NCBI GenBank assembly: GCA_947458745.1
Contig: CANGYQ010000001.1
Span: 558,001-622,000 of the forward strand
Source: Bryobacteraceae bacterium
Lineage (GTDB): Bacteria > Acidobacteriota > Terriglobia > Bryobacterales > Bryobacteraceae
Direction: 5' to 3'
DNA length: 64,000 nt
Both the position numbers and the translations under genes were made by a program. The notes below the pieces were generated by a model that was not told the DNA's origin, searched no databases, and saw only the letters and a list, made by a program, of their open reading frames with translations. The number at the start of each line of letters is the position of its first letter. Positions within the stretch are counted from its first letter, which is position 1. Positions 39,301 to 48,482 of the stretch are shown one piece after another.

Positions 39301-40373
39301 TGTTGTGCCACCGAGACCGAATAGACCGGTGGCAGATACTCGCCCAGCACCGCCCATTGGTCACCCGCGTCCCGGGTATAAAATACCGTGCCCCCAGTGG
39401 TGCCAAAGTAGATGCCCGCGGCGTCATGATCATCCGAGGCCATCGCCTCACGCTGCACCAGGACATGGGCGTTCTGCTGCGGCAGGCCAGTGGTCAGCAG
39501 GGTCCAACTGCGCCCCCCATCACGGCTGCGGGCGACGCGCAGCTTCCCTTCCGGGACATAGCGGGCTTCCGGACCTTGAATCGGAATCGTGAACAGCGTC
39601 TCGGGCTCTACGGCTGGGACAGCCAGGCAGAAACCAAAGCGCGACGGCAATCCGGCCGAAATATCCACCCATTCCTTATCGTCGATTCCAGCGCGATAGA
39701 CACCACAATGATTCTGCTGATAGAGAGCGCCCGGAGTCCGGGGATGGGCCAGCAGTTTGTGGACGCATTGGCCCACTTCAGGAAACTTGTCCGGATTGAA
39801 GTCCGCCAGGACGTTGCCGTTGAAGGGGGTCCAGGTCTGGCCGTGATCAAATGTGCGAAACGCACCGGCGGCGGAGATTCCCACCACCACGCGGCCCTGG
39901 CCGAGCGGTTGGATGGAATGGACCATCAGCCCACCCGCGCCGGCCATCCACTTGTCGCGCGTGGCGTGGTGCGTCAGGCCTTCCACGACCTGCCAGTTGG
40001 CACCATGGTCTTCACTTCGGAAGAGAACAGCCGGTTCGGCGCCCATGTAGACCACGCCGGGCTCATCCGCCGCCCCGGGTGCGATATGCCAGATGCGGCC
40101 CAACTTCTTGTCGGGTAGCTTCGCCTCGGCCACGCCCGCTTCCGACTGCGCCCAGGTCTCGCCGCCATCAGTGGAGGCATAAACATGCGACCCAAACCAA
40201 CTGGTGCCGACGGCAGCATAAAGGCGCTTGGGGTCGCGCGGGTCCTGCGCGACGTGGTGCACCTCTTCGCCTGGGAAGAAGGGACCAGCCTGCGTCCAGT
40301 CTCGGCGATCGCCGCTACGGAAGACGAAGGCACCCTTCCGGGTGCCGATCCAAACATGCGTAGCAGCGGACAT
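39297..40373 (-). CDS. BNR/sialidase-like repeat protein
   Basis: A 358-residue beta-propeller with BNR/Asp-box motifs (S-x-D-x-G-x-x-W): STDGGETW (about 67), SEDHGANW (about 120), FDHGQTW (about 175) and SRDGGRSW (about 280). These mark the sortilin/glycosyl-hydrolase type propeller, here without a signal peptide. The catalytic residues of true sialidases are not evident, so a binding role is as likely as hydrolysis. TATTCT lies 9 nt upstream of the ATG at 40373. The following small Cys-rich gene overlaps its stop. Confidence 0.8.
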   Translation of the reverse strand: MSAATHVWIGTRKGAFVFRSGDRRDWTQAGPFFPGEEVHHVAQDPRDPKRLYAAVGTSWFGSHVYASTDGGETWAQSEAGVAEAKLPDKKLGRIWHIAPGAADEPGVVYMGAEPAVLFRSEDHGANWQVVEGLTHHATRDKWMAGAGGLMVHSIQPLGQGRVVVGISAAGAFRTFDHGQTWTPFNGNVLADFNPDKFPEVGQCVHKLLAHPRTPGALYQQNHCGVYRAGIDDKEWVDISAGLPSRFGFCLAVPAVEPETLFTIPIQGPEARYVPEGKLRVARSRDGGRSWTLLTTGLPQQNAHVLVQREAMASDDHDAAGIYFGTTGGTVFYTRDAGDQWAVLGEYLPPVYSVSVAQH

Positions 40374-40494
40374 GTGGGACTTAGAATATCGGGCTCCACT
40401 CAGGATGTCCAACACCCAATGCGAGTGTGCCGCCCCTAAGATATCTCAAGGCTTGTGGAGCGATTTCGACACGCCGCCTGGGCCGGCCGTCACA

Positions 40495-40803
40495 CTAGGG
40501 TGACCGTAGAATGTGCACCGTGAGCGCGATCGCCAGCGCGGCTATCGCCAACAGACACAGGACGCGGTCTTGCGGGAATGGCCGACGGCTCCGATTGTGG
40601 ATGGGCGCTGGATCCTGCTGGCGTGACTGGCTCCAGGCATCAAGCTCCGCCTTCAGCGCGAAAACATTGCCGTGTCCCGTGTGCAAAAGGCGCCGGACGG
40701 GAAGGCCTTCCCGGTGCTCCCACCGCTGCACCGTCTTGATATCCCGTTCCAGATAAGCGGCAATCTGTTTCCAGGATTCGAGCTTTTCGGGATGCACCGT
40801 CAT
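40495..40803 (-). CDS. Membrane-anchored HTH protein
   Basis: A 102-residue protein with an N-terminal winged-helix/MerR-like HTH (SWKQIAAYLERDIKTVQRWEHREGLPVRR, about 10-38) and a C-terminal helix (about 80-97) that should span the membrane. In Acidobacteria this HTH module is often the N-terminus of longer tetratricopeptide regulators. Here it is short and directly membrane-attached, so it may be a one-component sensor or a truncated relative. A TTACAAT promoter-like element is 17 nt before the ATG. Divergent from the next PEP-CTERM gene (168 nt). Confidence 0.65.
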   Translation of the reverse strand: MTVHPEKLESWKQIAAYLERDIKTVQRWEHREGLPVRRLLHTGHGNVFALKAELDAWSQSRQQDPAPIHNRSRRPFPQDRVLCLLAIAALAIALTVHILRSP

Positions 40804-40971
40804 CGGTCAGCCTCTAACTGATTGTAACGCCGAAATGTGGCGCGACAGATCGTAAATTAGAGGCGAATTACCCCGAATGCACCAATGTGTCCCTTTCCCC
40901 TGCTCCTCATCCAGCGCATGCTTGGGTCAAGAGGCGATCCGAAAAGGGCCTCTGTAGGAAAGCTGGATGAT

Positions 40972-41646
40972 ATGTCACCAAAATATGCAGTATTCGCGTT
41001 GGCGCTTTCGGCCGGAGCGACGCAAGTGTATTCGATTGACGAGCACTTTACGGGTCCTAGTCTGCCTCCTCCTGGCTGGTATTATGTCGGGTCGATCCCC
41101 CAGTCAGCCGCATTCTATACCTGTTGCAGTGTCTTGCAGCTTTATACGATGGGCACCAATGCCGGGGCTTACTATCAGCGTGACGACGACCTGGATCAGC
41201 GGGATCGTTGGTCCTTGCAGACGATGATCCAAATCCTGGATGTTGAAACCAGCCCCTGGGCTACGTTTTTCTCCGTCCGGAATTCGCAGTTCAGCGTGGA
41301 CGTCGGCATCTATCCCGGCTATGTCGACCTGGGAGCAGTCGGAAGCCATGCGTTCCCGTGGCGTGGACCGATCTGGCACACCTACTTCGCAACGGGCGAT
41401 AGAGCAGGGTGGCGGTTGTATGTCAATGGGGACTTGATCTATAACGGCGGCTACGCCGCCTCGTACAACCCGACACCCCAGCCCCATGGTTCAGTTCTGT
41501 TTGGCGACGGCACCGGCGGGGCCGATGCCTACTGGCAAATGGATTACTTCCGCTACAATAGCGAGCTCGACACTCCTGAACCAGCCTGGATGGGCGCGAC
41601 GGGTCTGCTGCTGATCGCGGCGGGCTACTTCGGCCGCAAACGGTAG
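40972..41646 (+). CDS. PEP-CTERM protein with lectin-like fold
   Basis: A 224-residue exported protein. A short signal peptide (about 1-19) starts at the ATG at 40972. The body looks like a concanavalin A-type lectin/glucanase jelly roll (IDEHFTGPSLPPPGWYYVG start, later DRAGWRLYVNGDLIY). The C-terminal TPEPAWMGATGLLLIAAGYF plus GRKR is a PEP-CTERM sorting signal (Pro-Glu-Pro, membrane helix, basic end). It is a likely substrate of the exosortase at 4.7 kb. The ligand is unknown. Confidence 0.8.
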   Translation: MSPKYAVFALALSAGATQVYSIDEHFTGPSLPPPGWYYVGSIPQSAAFYTCCSVLQLYTMGTNAGAYYQRDDDLDQRDRWSLQTMIQILDVETSPWATFFSVRNSQFSVDVGIYPGYVDLGAVGSHAFPWRGPIWHTYFATGDRAGWRLYVNGDLIYNGGYAASYNPTPQPHGSVLFGDGTGGADAYWQMDYFRYNSELDTPEPAWMGATGLLLIAAGYFGRKR

Positions 41647-41722
41647 TAGCGTGACGATTCACGGCGGATGCAATGTGGGGCGACATGGTGAAGCCGCCTC
41701 ACAGGTGTCTTTTGACCTCGGA

Positions 41723-43135
41723 CTACCCGATCGTGTGCAGCTTCATCATGTTGGTGGTGCCGCGTTTGCCGATCGGCTGGCCGGAGGTGAAGGCGATCTG
41801 GTCGCCCGAGTTCACCAAACCGGCATTCTTCAGCCGGTGCTCCATCTGTTCCATCATCTGGTCAGTGGAGAGCGCTTCGGCTTCGATCAGCGGGGTGACG
41901 CCGTACACCACCGACATCTGCCGGGCGGTATGTTCGGACGGCGTAAAGACAAACAACGGCACCGGTGGCCGGTTGCGGGAGACCAGGCGGGCCGTGGAGC
42001 CGCTGGCCGAAAACACCACAATCGCCGCCGCGCGCGAATAGGCCGCGGCCCGGAAGGCGGCGTCGGCAATGATCTCGGCGGTGGAGGGGTCCTCGCCCAT
42101 TTCATACGGCTGGAAGCCGCGAGCGCGCAGGCTGGCCTCCGTCTCCGCGGCGATCTTGTCCATCATCCGCGCCGCTTCCACCGGAAATTTGCCCGCGGCC
42201 GTTTCGCCCGACAGCATCACGGCGTCGGTGCCGTCGTAGATGGCATTGGCGACGTCGGAAACTTCGGCGCGCGTGGGCGTCGAGTTCTGGATCATCGATT
42301 CCAGCATCTGCGTGGCGGTGATGACAAACTTGCCCGCCGCGCGTGCTTTGCGGATGATGCTCTTTTGGATGAAGGGCACCTTTTCGAGCGCCATCTCGAT
42401 GCCCAGGTCGCCGCGCGCCACCATCAGTCCGTCAGACTCCTTGATGATGGCGTCCAGGTTCTGCCAAGCTTCCGGCTTCTCGATCTTGGCGACCACCGGC
42501 ACCTTGGCGTCTTTCTCTTCCAGCAAGAACTTCAGCCGCAGGACGTCATTCGCCGTGCGGACAAACGATAGCGCCACAAAGTCGATGCCCAAGGCCAATC
42601 CGAACGCCAGATCGGAGCTGTCCTTGCGGGTCAGCGACGGGGCGGAAACCTTGACGCCGGGCAGATTAATGCCCTTGCGGTCGCCAATGTCGCCGCCGGA
42701 GATCACCTTGCACTTCACCGCCGTGCCATTGTTCGCCAGCGCCCGCAGTTCGGCGGCACCGTCGTTGAGCAGAATGCGATCGCCCACGCGCACGTCAGCC
42801 GCAAAGTCGGCATAGGTGGTGGAGGCCAGTTCCTGAGTTCCAGTTACCGCCTCGGTGGTGATGGTGAACTCCTGCCCGGTTTGGAGCGTCAGCCGACCGG
42901 TTTCAAACGTGCCCAGGCGGATCTTGGGCCCCTGGAGGTCCAGCAGAATGCCGGCGTGGACGCCCAGTTCGCTGGCCGTAGCCCGAACGATGCGGACCCG
43001 CTCCGCCAGCGCCTCCTGTGTCCCGTGCGACGCGTTGAGCCGGAAAACATCCACTCCCGCTTCCAAAAGACTCCTCACCACGCCGGGCGAATCAGTAGAC
43101 GGACCAAGGGTAGCGACGATTTTCGTATTTGGCAT
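41723..43135 (-). CDS. pyk: Pyruvate kinase
   Basis: Last step of glycolysis: phosphoenolpyruvate plus ADP to pyruvate plus ATP. The 470-residue protein covers the A, B and C domains. Key segments are KIVATLGPS and RLNASHG at the start, the catalytic-core KIEKPEAW, the MVARGDLGIEM motif (about 230-245) and the C-terminal SASGSTARLVSRNRP allosteric region. AGAGGA lies 5-6 nt before the ATG at 43135, one of the clear ribosome-binding sites here. No neighbour is co-directional, so it is probably a single-gene unit. Confidence 0.95.
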   Translation of the reverse strand: MPNTKIVATLGPSTDSPGVVRSLLEAGVDVFRLNASHGTQEALAERVRIVRATASELGVHAGILLDLQGPKIRLGTFETGRLTLQTGQEFTITTEAVTGTQELASTTYADFAADVRVGDRILLNDGAAELRALANNGTAVKCKVISGGDIGDRKGINLPGVKVSAPSLTRKDSSDLAFGLALGIDFVALSFVRTANDVLRLKFLLEEKDAKVPVVAKIEKPEAWQNLDAIIKESDGLMVARGDLGIEMALEKVPFIQKSIIRKARAAGKFVITATQMLESMIQNSTPTRAEVSDVANAIYDGTDAVMLSGETAAGKFPVEAARMMDKIAAETEASLRARGFQPYEMGEDPSTAEIIADAAFRAAAYSRAAAIVVFSASGSTARLVSRNRPPVPLFVFTPSEHTARQMSVVYGVTPLIEAEALSTDQMMEQMEHRLKNAGLVNSGDQIAFTSGQPIGKRGTTNMMKLHTIG

Positions 43136-43213
43136 AAACGTCCTCTGGAATGGAAGTCTCTGGCCTAAGCATCCGGAGGTCAGGCCCCTACCTTGCTAGG
43201 ATGACATTTCCCT

Positions 43214-44032
43214 ATGCCTCTCTACCAAGTCATCGCTTTGTCTATCGTCCAAGGCGTTACGGAACTGTTACCCATCTCCAGTTCCGGCCACCTGTTCCTG
43301 ACTTCCTGGCTGCTCGGCTGGCAGGATGAAGGACTGGCGTTTGACATCGCGCTGCATCTGGGGACGCTGTTTGCCGTGATCGTGTACTTTTTCCGTGACT
43401 GGCTGCAGGTGATCGCCCAAGGCTTTGGGGTCAGCTTTGGCACCGACGAGCATCTGAAGCAGAATCCCCGTCTGTTGTGGATGCTGGCCGCGGCGTCGCT
43501 GCCGATCGGACTGCTGGGTTTAAAGTTCAAGGACGCGGCGGAAACGTCGCTCCGGTCGCCTTGGGTGATCGGCACCATGCTCATCGCGGTGGGCCTGCTG
43601 ATGTGGCTAGGTGAGAAGAGGGGTAGCCGGGCCAAGAACATGGGGCAGGTGACGTGGCTGGACGCCCTGCTGATCGGCATCGGCCAGTCGCTGGCGATCA
43701 TCCCTGGCACCTCCCGCAGCGGCATCACCATGACGACAGCCTTGTTCCGGAACCTGGACCGCGCGGCGGCCGCCCGGTTTAGCTTCCTGCTCTCGACGCC
43801 CGCGGTGGCGGCGGCGGGGCTGAAGGCGGTCTACGACGCGGTGAAGACCGAAGGCGCTTCGGCGCTGCTCACACAGGAGCTGTTTATTGGCATCGCCTTA
43901 AGCGGCGTCACCGGCTGGGCCGTGATTGCCTTCCTGATGCGCTACCTGCAACGTTCCAGCTTGATGCCCTTCATTTGGTATCGCATCGGATTTGGTATTC
44001 TGGTGATCGCCCTGGCTGTTTTCCGCGCTTAG
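43214..44032 (+). CDS. uppP: Undecaprenyl-diphosphatase (UppP/BacA)
   Basis: Dephosphorylates undecaprenyl pyrophosphate so the lipid carrier can be reused in peptidoglycan and O-antigen synthesis. The 272-residue membrane protein has about eight helices and both signature motifs: ELLPISSSGHL (about 17-27) and PGTSRSGIT (about 165-173). The length is typical. It is 3 nt upstream of ftsK, a compact cell-envelope/division pair. TAGGAT lies 11 nt before the ATG. Confidence 0.95.
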   Translation: MPLYQVIALSIVQGVTELLPISSSGHLFLTSWLLGWQDEGLAFDIALHLGTLFAVIVYFFRDWLQVIAQGFGVSFGTDEHLKQNPRLLWMLAAASLPIGLLGLKFKDAAETSLRSPWVIGTMLIAVGLLMWLGEKRGSRAKNMGQVTWLDALLIGIGQSLAIIPGTSRSGITMTTALFRNLDRAAAARFSFLLSTPAVAAAGLKAVYDAVKTEGASALLTQELFIGIALSGVTGWAVIAFLMRYLQRSSLMPFIWYRIGFGILVIALAVFRA

Positions 44033-44035
44033 CGG

Positions 44036-46498
44036 ATGAAATTTTTAGGCCCCACACGTCACCCTCGGCTCAACGAGGTGATGGCGCTCGTCTTCTTGTT
44101 CGCGAGCGTCGCCCTGATGTTGAGCTTGATCTCTTACCGGCCGGAGGACCCCTCCCTCAACACGGCCACCGGTCCATTCCGGCCCTTGAATCTGCTGGGC
44201 TACGTCGGCAGTTATCTCAGCGACATCCTGTTCCAGGTCTTTGGCCTCACTTCGTTTGTGATGCCCGGATTGATTGTCCTGCTGGCCTGGCAGTGGATGC
44301 AATCCCGCGAGATCGAATCGCCGGGCGTGAAGGTGGCGGGCGGGGCGATGTTCCTGCTGGGCATTGCGACGGCGCTGTCGCTATCGCCCAGCCTGCGCGC
44401 CTTCGGCGGGACGATTCCGGCCGGGGGGTTGATTGGACTCCTGCTGGCCGATGGCCTAGTGGCGCTGATGAACTTTACCGGCGCGGCCTTGTTCACAGCG
44501 GTCTGCCTGCTGGTCTCGCTTTACCTCATCTCCACCTTCTCGATGGCCGTGCTGGCGCGGTGGCTGGTGCGTCCTCGGGCGGCGCTGGCCAGCTTGGCGT
44601 CTTGGATCAGTTCCTGGCGCATGCCGAAGATCCGCTTCCCGAAGCGGGAACGTACGGATGAGCCGGAGGGATTGCCTTCCGCCGTGCGGCTGCCGATTGA
44701 AGTGGATGAAACCCCCGCCATCGTCAAGCGCTCCCGCCGGTCGTCCCGGACCCAGGAAGAAGCCCCGATGGTGCTGGAGGCAGCGCCGCCATTTGAGCCC
44801 ACCAATGGCATGGAGCCGGGCTATACCGCGGCGCAGCAGTTCGACACACAGTACCGCGACATGCAGTACGCCGAAACTCAGCCCGTGCCGGCTCCGCCGG
44901 AGCCCAACATCTTCGAGGAAGAGATCCCCATCCGCACGTTGGCGGAGCTGGAGCCGGACACGGACTCCCCCATCCCCGCCGCCCCGGTGGCGGCCCGCAA
45001 AGAACCGAAGCTGAAGAGCTTCTGGAAGCTGCCGCCCACTGAATTGCTGAATCCGCCCGACGAGCGGAACGCTTTCGACACGGCGGAATTGAAAGAAACC
45101 GCCGTCCGCATCAAGGCCAAGTTTGAGGAGTTTAACGTCCTGGGTTCGGTGGTGCAGATCAATCCCGGCCCGGTGGTGACCACGTTTGAGTTTAAGCCCG
45201 AAGCGGGCATCAAGTACTCAAAAATCATCACGCTGACGGAAGACCTCTGCCTGGGCCTACAGGCCGAATCGATCCTGATTGAGCGCATTCCGGGCAAGCC
45301 GACCGTCGGCATCGAGGTGCCGAATTCGCGCCGCGAAGTGATCAGCTTGCGGCAGGTGCTGGAAAGCGAAGAGTTCCAGGCCGCCTCCTCGCGCCTGGTG
45401 ATGCCGCTGGGCAAGGATGTCAGCGGGCGCATCAAGGTGTCGTCGCTGGAAACCATGCCTCACCTGCTGGTGGCTGGCTCCACCGGCTCCGGCAAGAGCG
45501 TGATGTTGAACTCGATGATCATGGCGATCCTCTACAAGTCGACGCCCGAAGAAGTGCGGATGATCATGATCGACCCCAAGCGCGTCGAACTGGGCATCTA
45601 CGACAACATCCCGCATCTGCTGACGCCGGTGATCACGGACCCCAAGAAGGCCACTAACGCGCTCCGCAACGCGGTGCTGGAAATGGAGCGCCGGCTGAAG
45701 CTGATGGCAGCGCTGGGCGTGCGCAACATCGACGGCTACAACAAGAAAGTCCGCCAGATGGCCGCCGAACCGCGTAGCCTGTTCACCGATGAAGTGGACC
45801 CGACGGCACAGGAAGACCTGCGTCCGCTGCCCTACATCCTGATCCTGATCGATGAGTTGGCCGACCTGATGATGCTGGAACGGGCCAACGTGGAAGAGAG
45901 CGTTGCTCGCCTTGCCCAGATGGCCCGCGCCGTCGGCATGCACCTGGTGCTGGCCACCCAGCGCCCTAGCGTGGACGTGATCACCGGCTTAATCAAAGCC
46001 AACTTCCCCGCCCGCATGAGCTTCCGGGTGGCCACTCGTGTCGATAGCCGGACGGTGCTGGACGTGATGGGTGCCGAGCATCTGTTGGGCAAGGGAGACA
46101 TGCTGTTTCTGCCGCCCGGATCGTCACGCTTGGTCCGCATGCACGGCGCGTTTGTGACGGAGGCCGAGATCAACGAAGTAGTCGAATTCTGGAAGCGACA
46201 GGCCGCGCCCGAATACGACCAGACCTTCCTCCTAGCGCCTCCCGGCGAAGACGCCGAGGGCAACGAGGAGTTCGAGGAAGGCGACGAAGACCCGATGTAC
46301 TCGGACGCCGTCCGCGTGGTGCTGGAGATGGGCAAGGCGTCCACCTCCACGCTGCAGCGTCGTCTGCGCCTAGGCTATGGCCGCGCGGCGCGCATTCTGG
46401 ACCGGATGCACCGCGAAGGCATCATCGGCCCGCCGGATGGCAGCCGTCCACGCGAAGTTCTGCGGGCGCCCGATTGGTATAACCAGCCGGTGGGTTGA
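44036..46498 (+). CDS. ftsK: DNA translocase FtsK/SpoIIIE
   Basis: Pumps chromosome ends across the division septum. The 820-residue protein has four N-terminal membrane helices (about 15-175), a low-complexity Pro/Glu linker (about 200-330), then the motor with Walker A GSTGSGKSV (about 480-488), Walker B ILILIDELAD (about 600-609) and the AQMARAVGMHLVLATQRPS segment. The C-terminal gamma domain (GRAARILDRMHREGI, about 780-794) would read KOPS-type sequences. It starts 3 nt after uppP and is a full-length enzyme. Confidence 0.95.
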   Translation: MKFLGPTRHPRLNEVMALVFLFASVALMLSLISYRPEDPSLNTATGPFRPLNLLGYVGSYLSDILFQVFGLTSFVMPGLIVLLAWQWMQSREIESPGVKVAGGAMFLLGIATALSLSPSLRAFGGTIPAGGLIGLLLADGLVALMNFTGAALFTAVCLLVSLYLISTFSMAVLARWLVRPRAALASLASWISSWRMPKIRFPKRERTDEPEGLPSAVRLPIEVDETPAIVKRSRRSSRTQEEAPMVLEAAPPFEPTNGMEPGYTAAQQFDTQYRDMQYAETQPVPAPPEPNIFEEEIPIRTLAELEPDTDSPIPAAPVAARKEPKLKSFWKLPPTELLNPPDERNAFDTAELKETAVRIKAKFEEFNVLGSVVQINPGPVVTTFEFKPEAGIKYSKIITLTEDLCLGLQAESILIERIPGKPTVGIEVPNSRREVISLRQVLESEEFQAASSRLVMPLGKDVSGRIKVSSLETMPHLLVAGSTGSGKSVMLNSMIMAILYKSTPEEVRMIMIDPKRVELGIYDNIPHLLTPVITDPKKATNALRNAVLEMERRLKLMAALGVRNIDGYNKKVRQMAAEPRSLFTDEVDPTAQEDLRPLPYILILIDELADLMMLERANVEESVARLAQMARAVGMHLVLATQRPSVDVITGLIKANFPARMSFRVATRVDSRTVLDVMGAEHLLGKGDMLFLPPGSSRLVRMHGAFVTEAEINEVVEFWKRQAAPEYDQTFLLAPPGEDAEGNEEFEEGDEDPMYSDAVRVVLEMGKASTSTLQRRLRLGYGRAARILDRMHREGIIGPPDGSRPREVLRAPDWYNQPVG

Positions 46499-46516
46499 TC
46501 TTCAGCCCCAAGGGCG

Positions 46517-47527
46517 CTACCGGTGGGCGTAGTTCTGCTCGTAGTAGCTTTGGTAGGCGCCGGACCGGACACGCCCTACCCATTCGCTGTTGGCTTGATA
46601 CCAGGCGACAGTAGCCGCCAACCCAGCTTCAAACTCCACCGCCGGGGCCCAACCGGTTTCCCGTTCGATCTTGGCGCTGGAGAGCGCGTAGCGACGGTCA
46701 TGCCCGGGACGGTCCGTGACATAGCGGATCAGGCTCTTCGGTTTGGCCGTCGCCTTCAGGATGCGGTGCACCACGTCGAGATTTGCCAGCGACCGGCTGC
46801 CGCCGATGTTGTAGACCTCCCCGGCGCGCCCCTTGGCGATCACGGCCCGGATGGCGGCGCAATGATCATCGACATAAAGCCAGTCCCGGATCTGCTGGCC
46901 GTCGCCATACACGGGCAGCGCCTTGTCTTCGAGCGCATTGGCGATCATCAGCGGGATCAGCTTTTCGGGGAACTGGTAGGGCCCGTAGTTGTTGGAGGCG
47001 CGCGTCACCGTCACCGGCAGCTTGTAGGTGGTGTAGTAGCTGAGCGCCAGCAGATCGGAGCCGGCTTTGGAGGCCGAATAAGGGCTGGAGGTGTGCAGCG
47101 GATACTGTTCGTCAGCGTCATGCGGCGCTTCGATCGAGCCGTAGACTTCATCGGTGGACACATGCTGAAAATGCGCCAGCCCATGCCGCCGGGCGGCTTC
47201 GAGCAGCGTGAAAGTACCGCGCAGGTTGGTCTCAAACACCGGGGCCGGCGAGTGAATGCTGCGGTCGACGTGGCTTTCGGCGGCAAAGTGGACGATGGCA
47301 TCCGGGTGGAAGCTTGCGAAGGCTTCGTCGATCGCGGCCGCATCACAGATATCGGCCCGGACAAAGCGGTGCCGCGCCGAGCCTTCCACCGGTGCCAGAT
47401 TGTCGAGGTTGCCCGCGTAGGTCAGCTTGTCGAGCGTGAGGATCTCCGCCTCCGGCTGGGTGGCCAGCGTGGTGCGGACAAAGGCCGAGCCGATAAAGCC
47501 CGCGCCGCCGGTAACGAGAAGTTTCAT
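46517..47527 (-). CDS. rfbB: dTDP-glucose 4,6-dehydratase
   Basis: Second step of dTDP-L-rhamnose synthesis. The 336-residue short-chain dehydrogenase-type enzyme has GGAGFIGS (NAD site, residues 7-14), a VSTDEVYGS segment and the YSASKA catalytic Tyr-Lys motif (about 154-159), all standard for RfbB. The ATG at 47527 is 31 nt after rfbC. rfbA and rfbD are not in the window, so the pathway is split. Confidence 0.93.
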   Translation of the reverse strand: MKLLVTGGAGFIGSAFVRTTLATQPEAEILTLDKLTYAGNLDNLAPVEGSARHRFVRADICDAAAIDEAFASFHPDAIVHFAAESHVDRSIHSPAPVFETNLRGTFTLLEAARRHGLAHFQHVSTDEVYGSIEAPHDADEQYPLHTSSPYSASKAGSDLLALSYYTTYKLPVTVTRASNNYGPYQFPEKLIPLMIANALEDKALPVYGDGQQIRDWLYVDDHCAAIRAVIAKGRAGEVYNIGGSRSLANLDVVHRILKATAKPKSLIRYVTDRPGHDRRYALSSAKIERETGWAPAVEFEAGLAATVAWYQANSEWVGRVRSGAYQSYYEQNYAHR

Positions 47528-47558
47528 GGTTGCTTTCTAGGGACACAAGCGGCGCTGG

Positions 47559-48095
47559 CTACTTGTGCTGAGTCTCCCAGTCGTAGGCGATCTGGGGGTC
47601 GTTGTAGGGAATGCGGCCTTCATCGGCTGGATCGTAGAAGCGGTTGGTGACGTAGATCAACGTCCCCGGCTGCTCACCGATCACCTTGTAGCCGTGCGCC
47701 ACGCCGGGCGGAATGATGATCTGCCACGTTTTCAGCGTTCCGCAGTAAAGCGTGTTGCGCAAACCGAAGGTCGGCGAATCGGGCCGCAGATCGGCCAGCG
47801 CCACCTGGAACATGCCGGCGGCCGGCACCCAGAAATCGGTCTGCTTCTGGTGAATGTGAAAGGCCTTGATGGTGCCCGGGTAGCTGAGCGCGGCGGAGAC
47901 TTGGGTGGATTCCGTCGGGAAGTTGGCCGCCGGCCCTTTGCCCAACCGGATCACTTCCAAAAAGTAGCCCCGGTCGTCCGGCCACAGGGTGTAGGGCTCC
48001 ACCACGACGCCCGCAATCAGGTCTGGTGACTGCGGCGTGCGGATGATCGAACCGATCCCCTTTTCGAGAACCGGGTGCGATGGAGCGATGTTCAT
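47559..48095 (-). CDS. rfbC: dTDP-4-dehydrorhamnose 3,5-epimerase-like protein
   Basis: A 178-residue RmlC-type cupin. The start of the fold (YTLWPDDRGYFLEVIR), FHIHQKQTDFW (about 79-89) with the catalytic His, and IIPPGVAHGYKV (about 125-136) match the family. It converts dTDP-4-keto-6-deoxyglucose to the rhamnose-configured product. The start at 48095 has only 27 nt before the divergent cupin gene. A TATGCT hexamer 8 nt upstream is a possible -10. Confidence 0.88.
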   Translation of the reverse strand: MNIAPSHPVLEKGIGSIIRTPQSPDLIAGVVVEPYTLWPDDRGYFLEVIRLGKGPAANFPTESTQVSAALSYPGTIKAFHIHQKQTDFWVPAAGMFQVALADLRPDSPTFGLRNTLYCGTLKTWQIIIPPGVAHGYKVIGEQPGTLIYVTNRFYDPADEGRIPYNDPQIAYDWETQHK

Positions 48096-48103
48096 ACGCT
48101 TTC

Positions 48104-48113
48104 AGCATACAAT
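48104..48113. promoter_or_regulatory. Overlapping divergent -10 hexamers between rfbC and a cupin gene
   Basis: The 27-bp gap (48096-48122) holds TATGCT for rfbC (minus, 48109-48104) and TACAAT for the cupin (plus, 48108-48113), sharing two bases. Their -35 regions would lie inside the opposite coding regions, so the two genes should compete. Confidence 0.35.
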
Positions 48114-48122
48114 TTGGAGGAT

Positions 48123-48482
48123 ATGCAGACCTACGACTGGTCCACGGTACCGCTGGAACAATTAAGCCCGCAGGCGGCCCGCAAGGTGATTCACACCGGG
48201 CGGATGACGGTGGCGCGCCTGTGGCTGAAGGCTGGCGCCGTGGTGCCGGAACATCACCATGAGAACGAGCAGATCACCATGCTGGCCAAGGGCCGCCTGT
48301 TGTTCTACATGGAAGGTGGCGTCCACACGGTGAACGCGGGCCAAGTGATGGTGATTCCTCCCAACGTGCCGCATCGCGTCGAAGCGATCGAGGATAGCGA
48401 AGCCACTGACCTGTTCTCGCCCGTGCGCGAAGACTGGCGCCGGGGTGACGACGCCTACCTTAGAGGCGGTGGATCGAAGTAG
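48123..48482 (+). CDS. Cupin-domain protein
   Basis: A 119-residue single cupin. Motif 1 (PEHHHENEQITMLAKG, about 41-56) holds metal-binding His and Glu. Motif 2 (GQVMVIPPNVPHRVEA) lies at about 75-90 with the second His. GGAGG is only 2 nt before the ATG, too close for a normal ribosome-binding site, so a leaderless start from TACAAT is possible. The substrate is unknown; similarity to the 26.4-kb cupin is only at fold level. Its 3' end overlaps the convergent VCBS-like gene by 23 nt. Confidence 0.85.
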   Translation: MQTYDWSTVPLEQLSPQAARKVIHTGRMTVARLWLKAGAVVPEHHHENEQITMLAKGRLLFYMEGGVHTVNAGQVMVIPPNVPHRVEAIEDSEATDLFSPVREDWRRGDDAYLRGGGSK

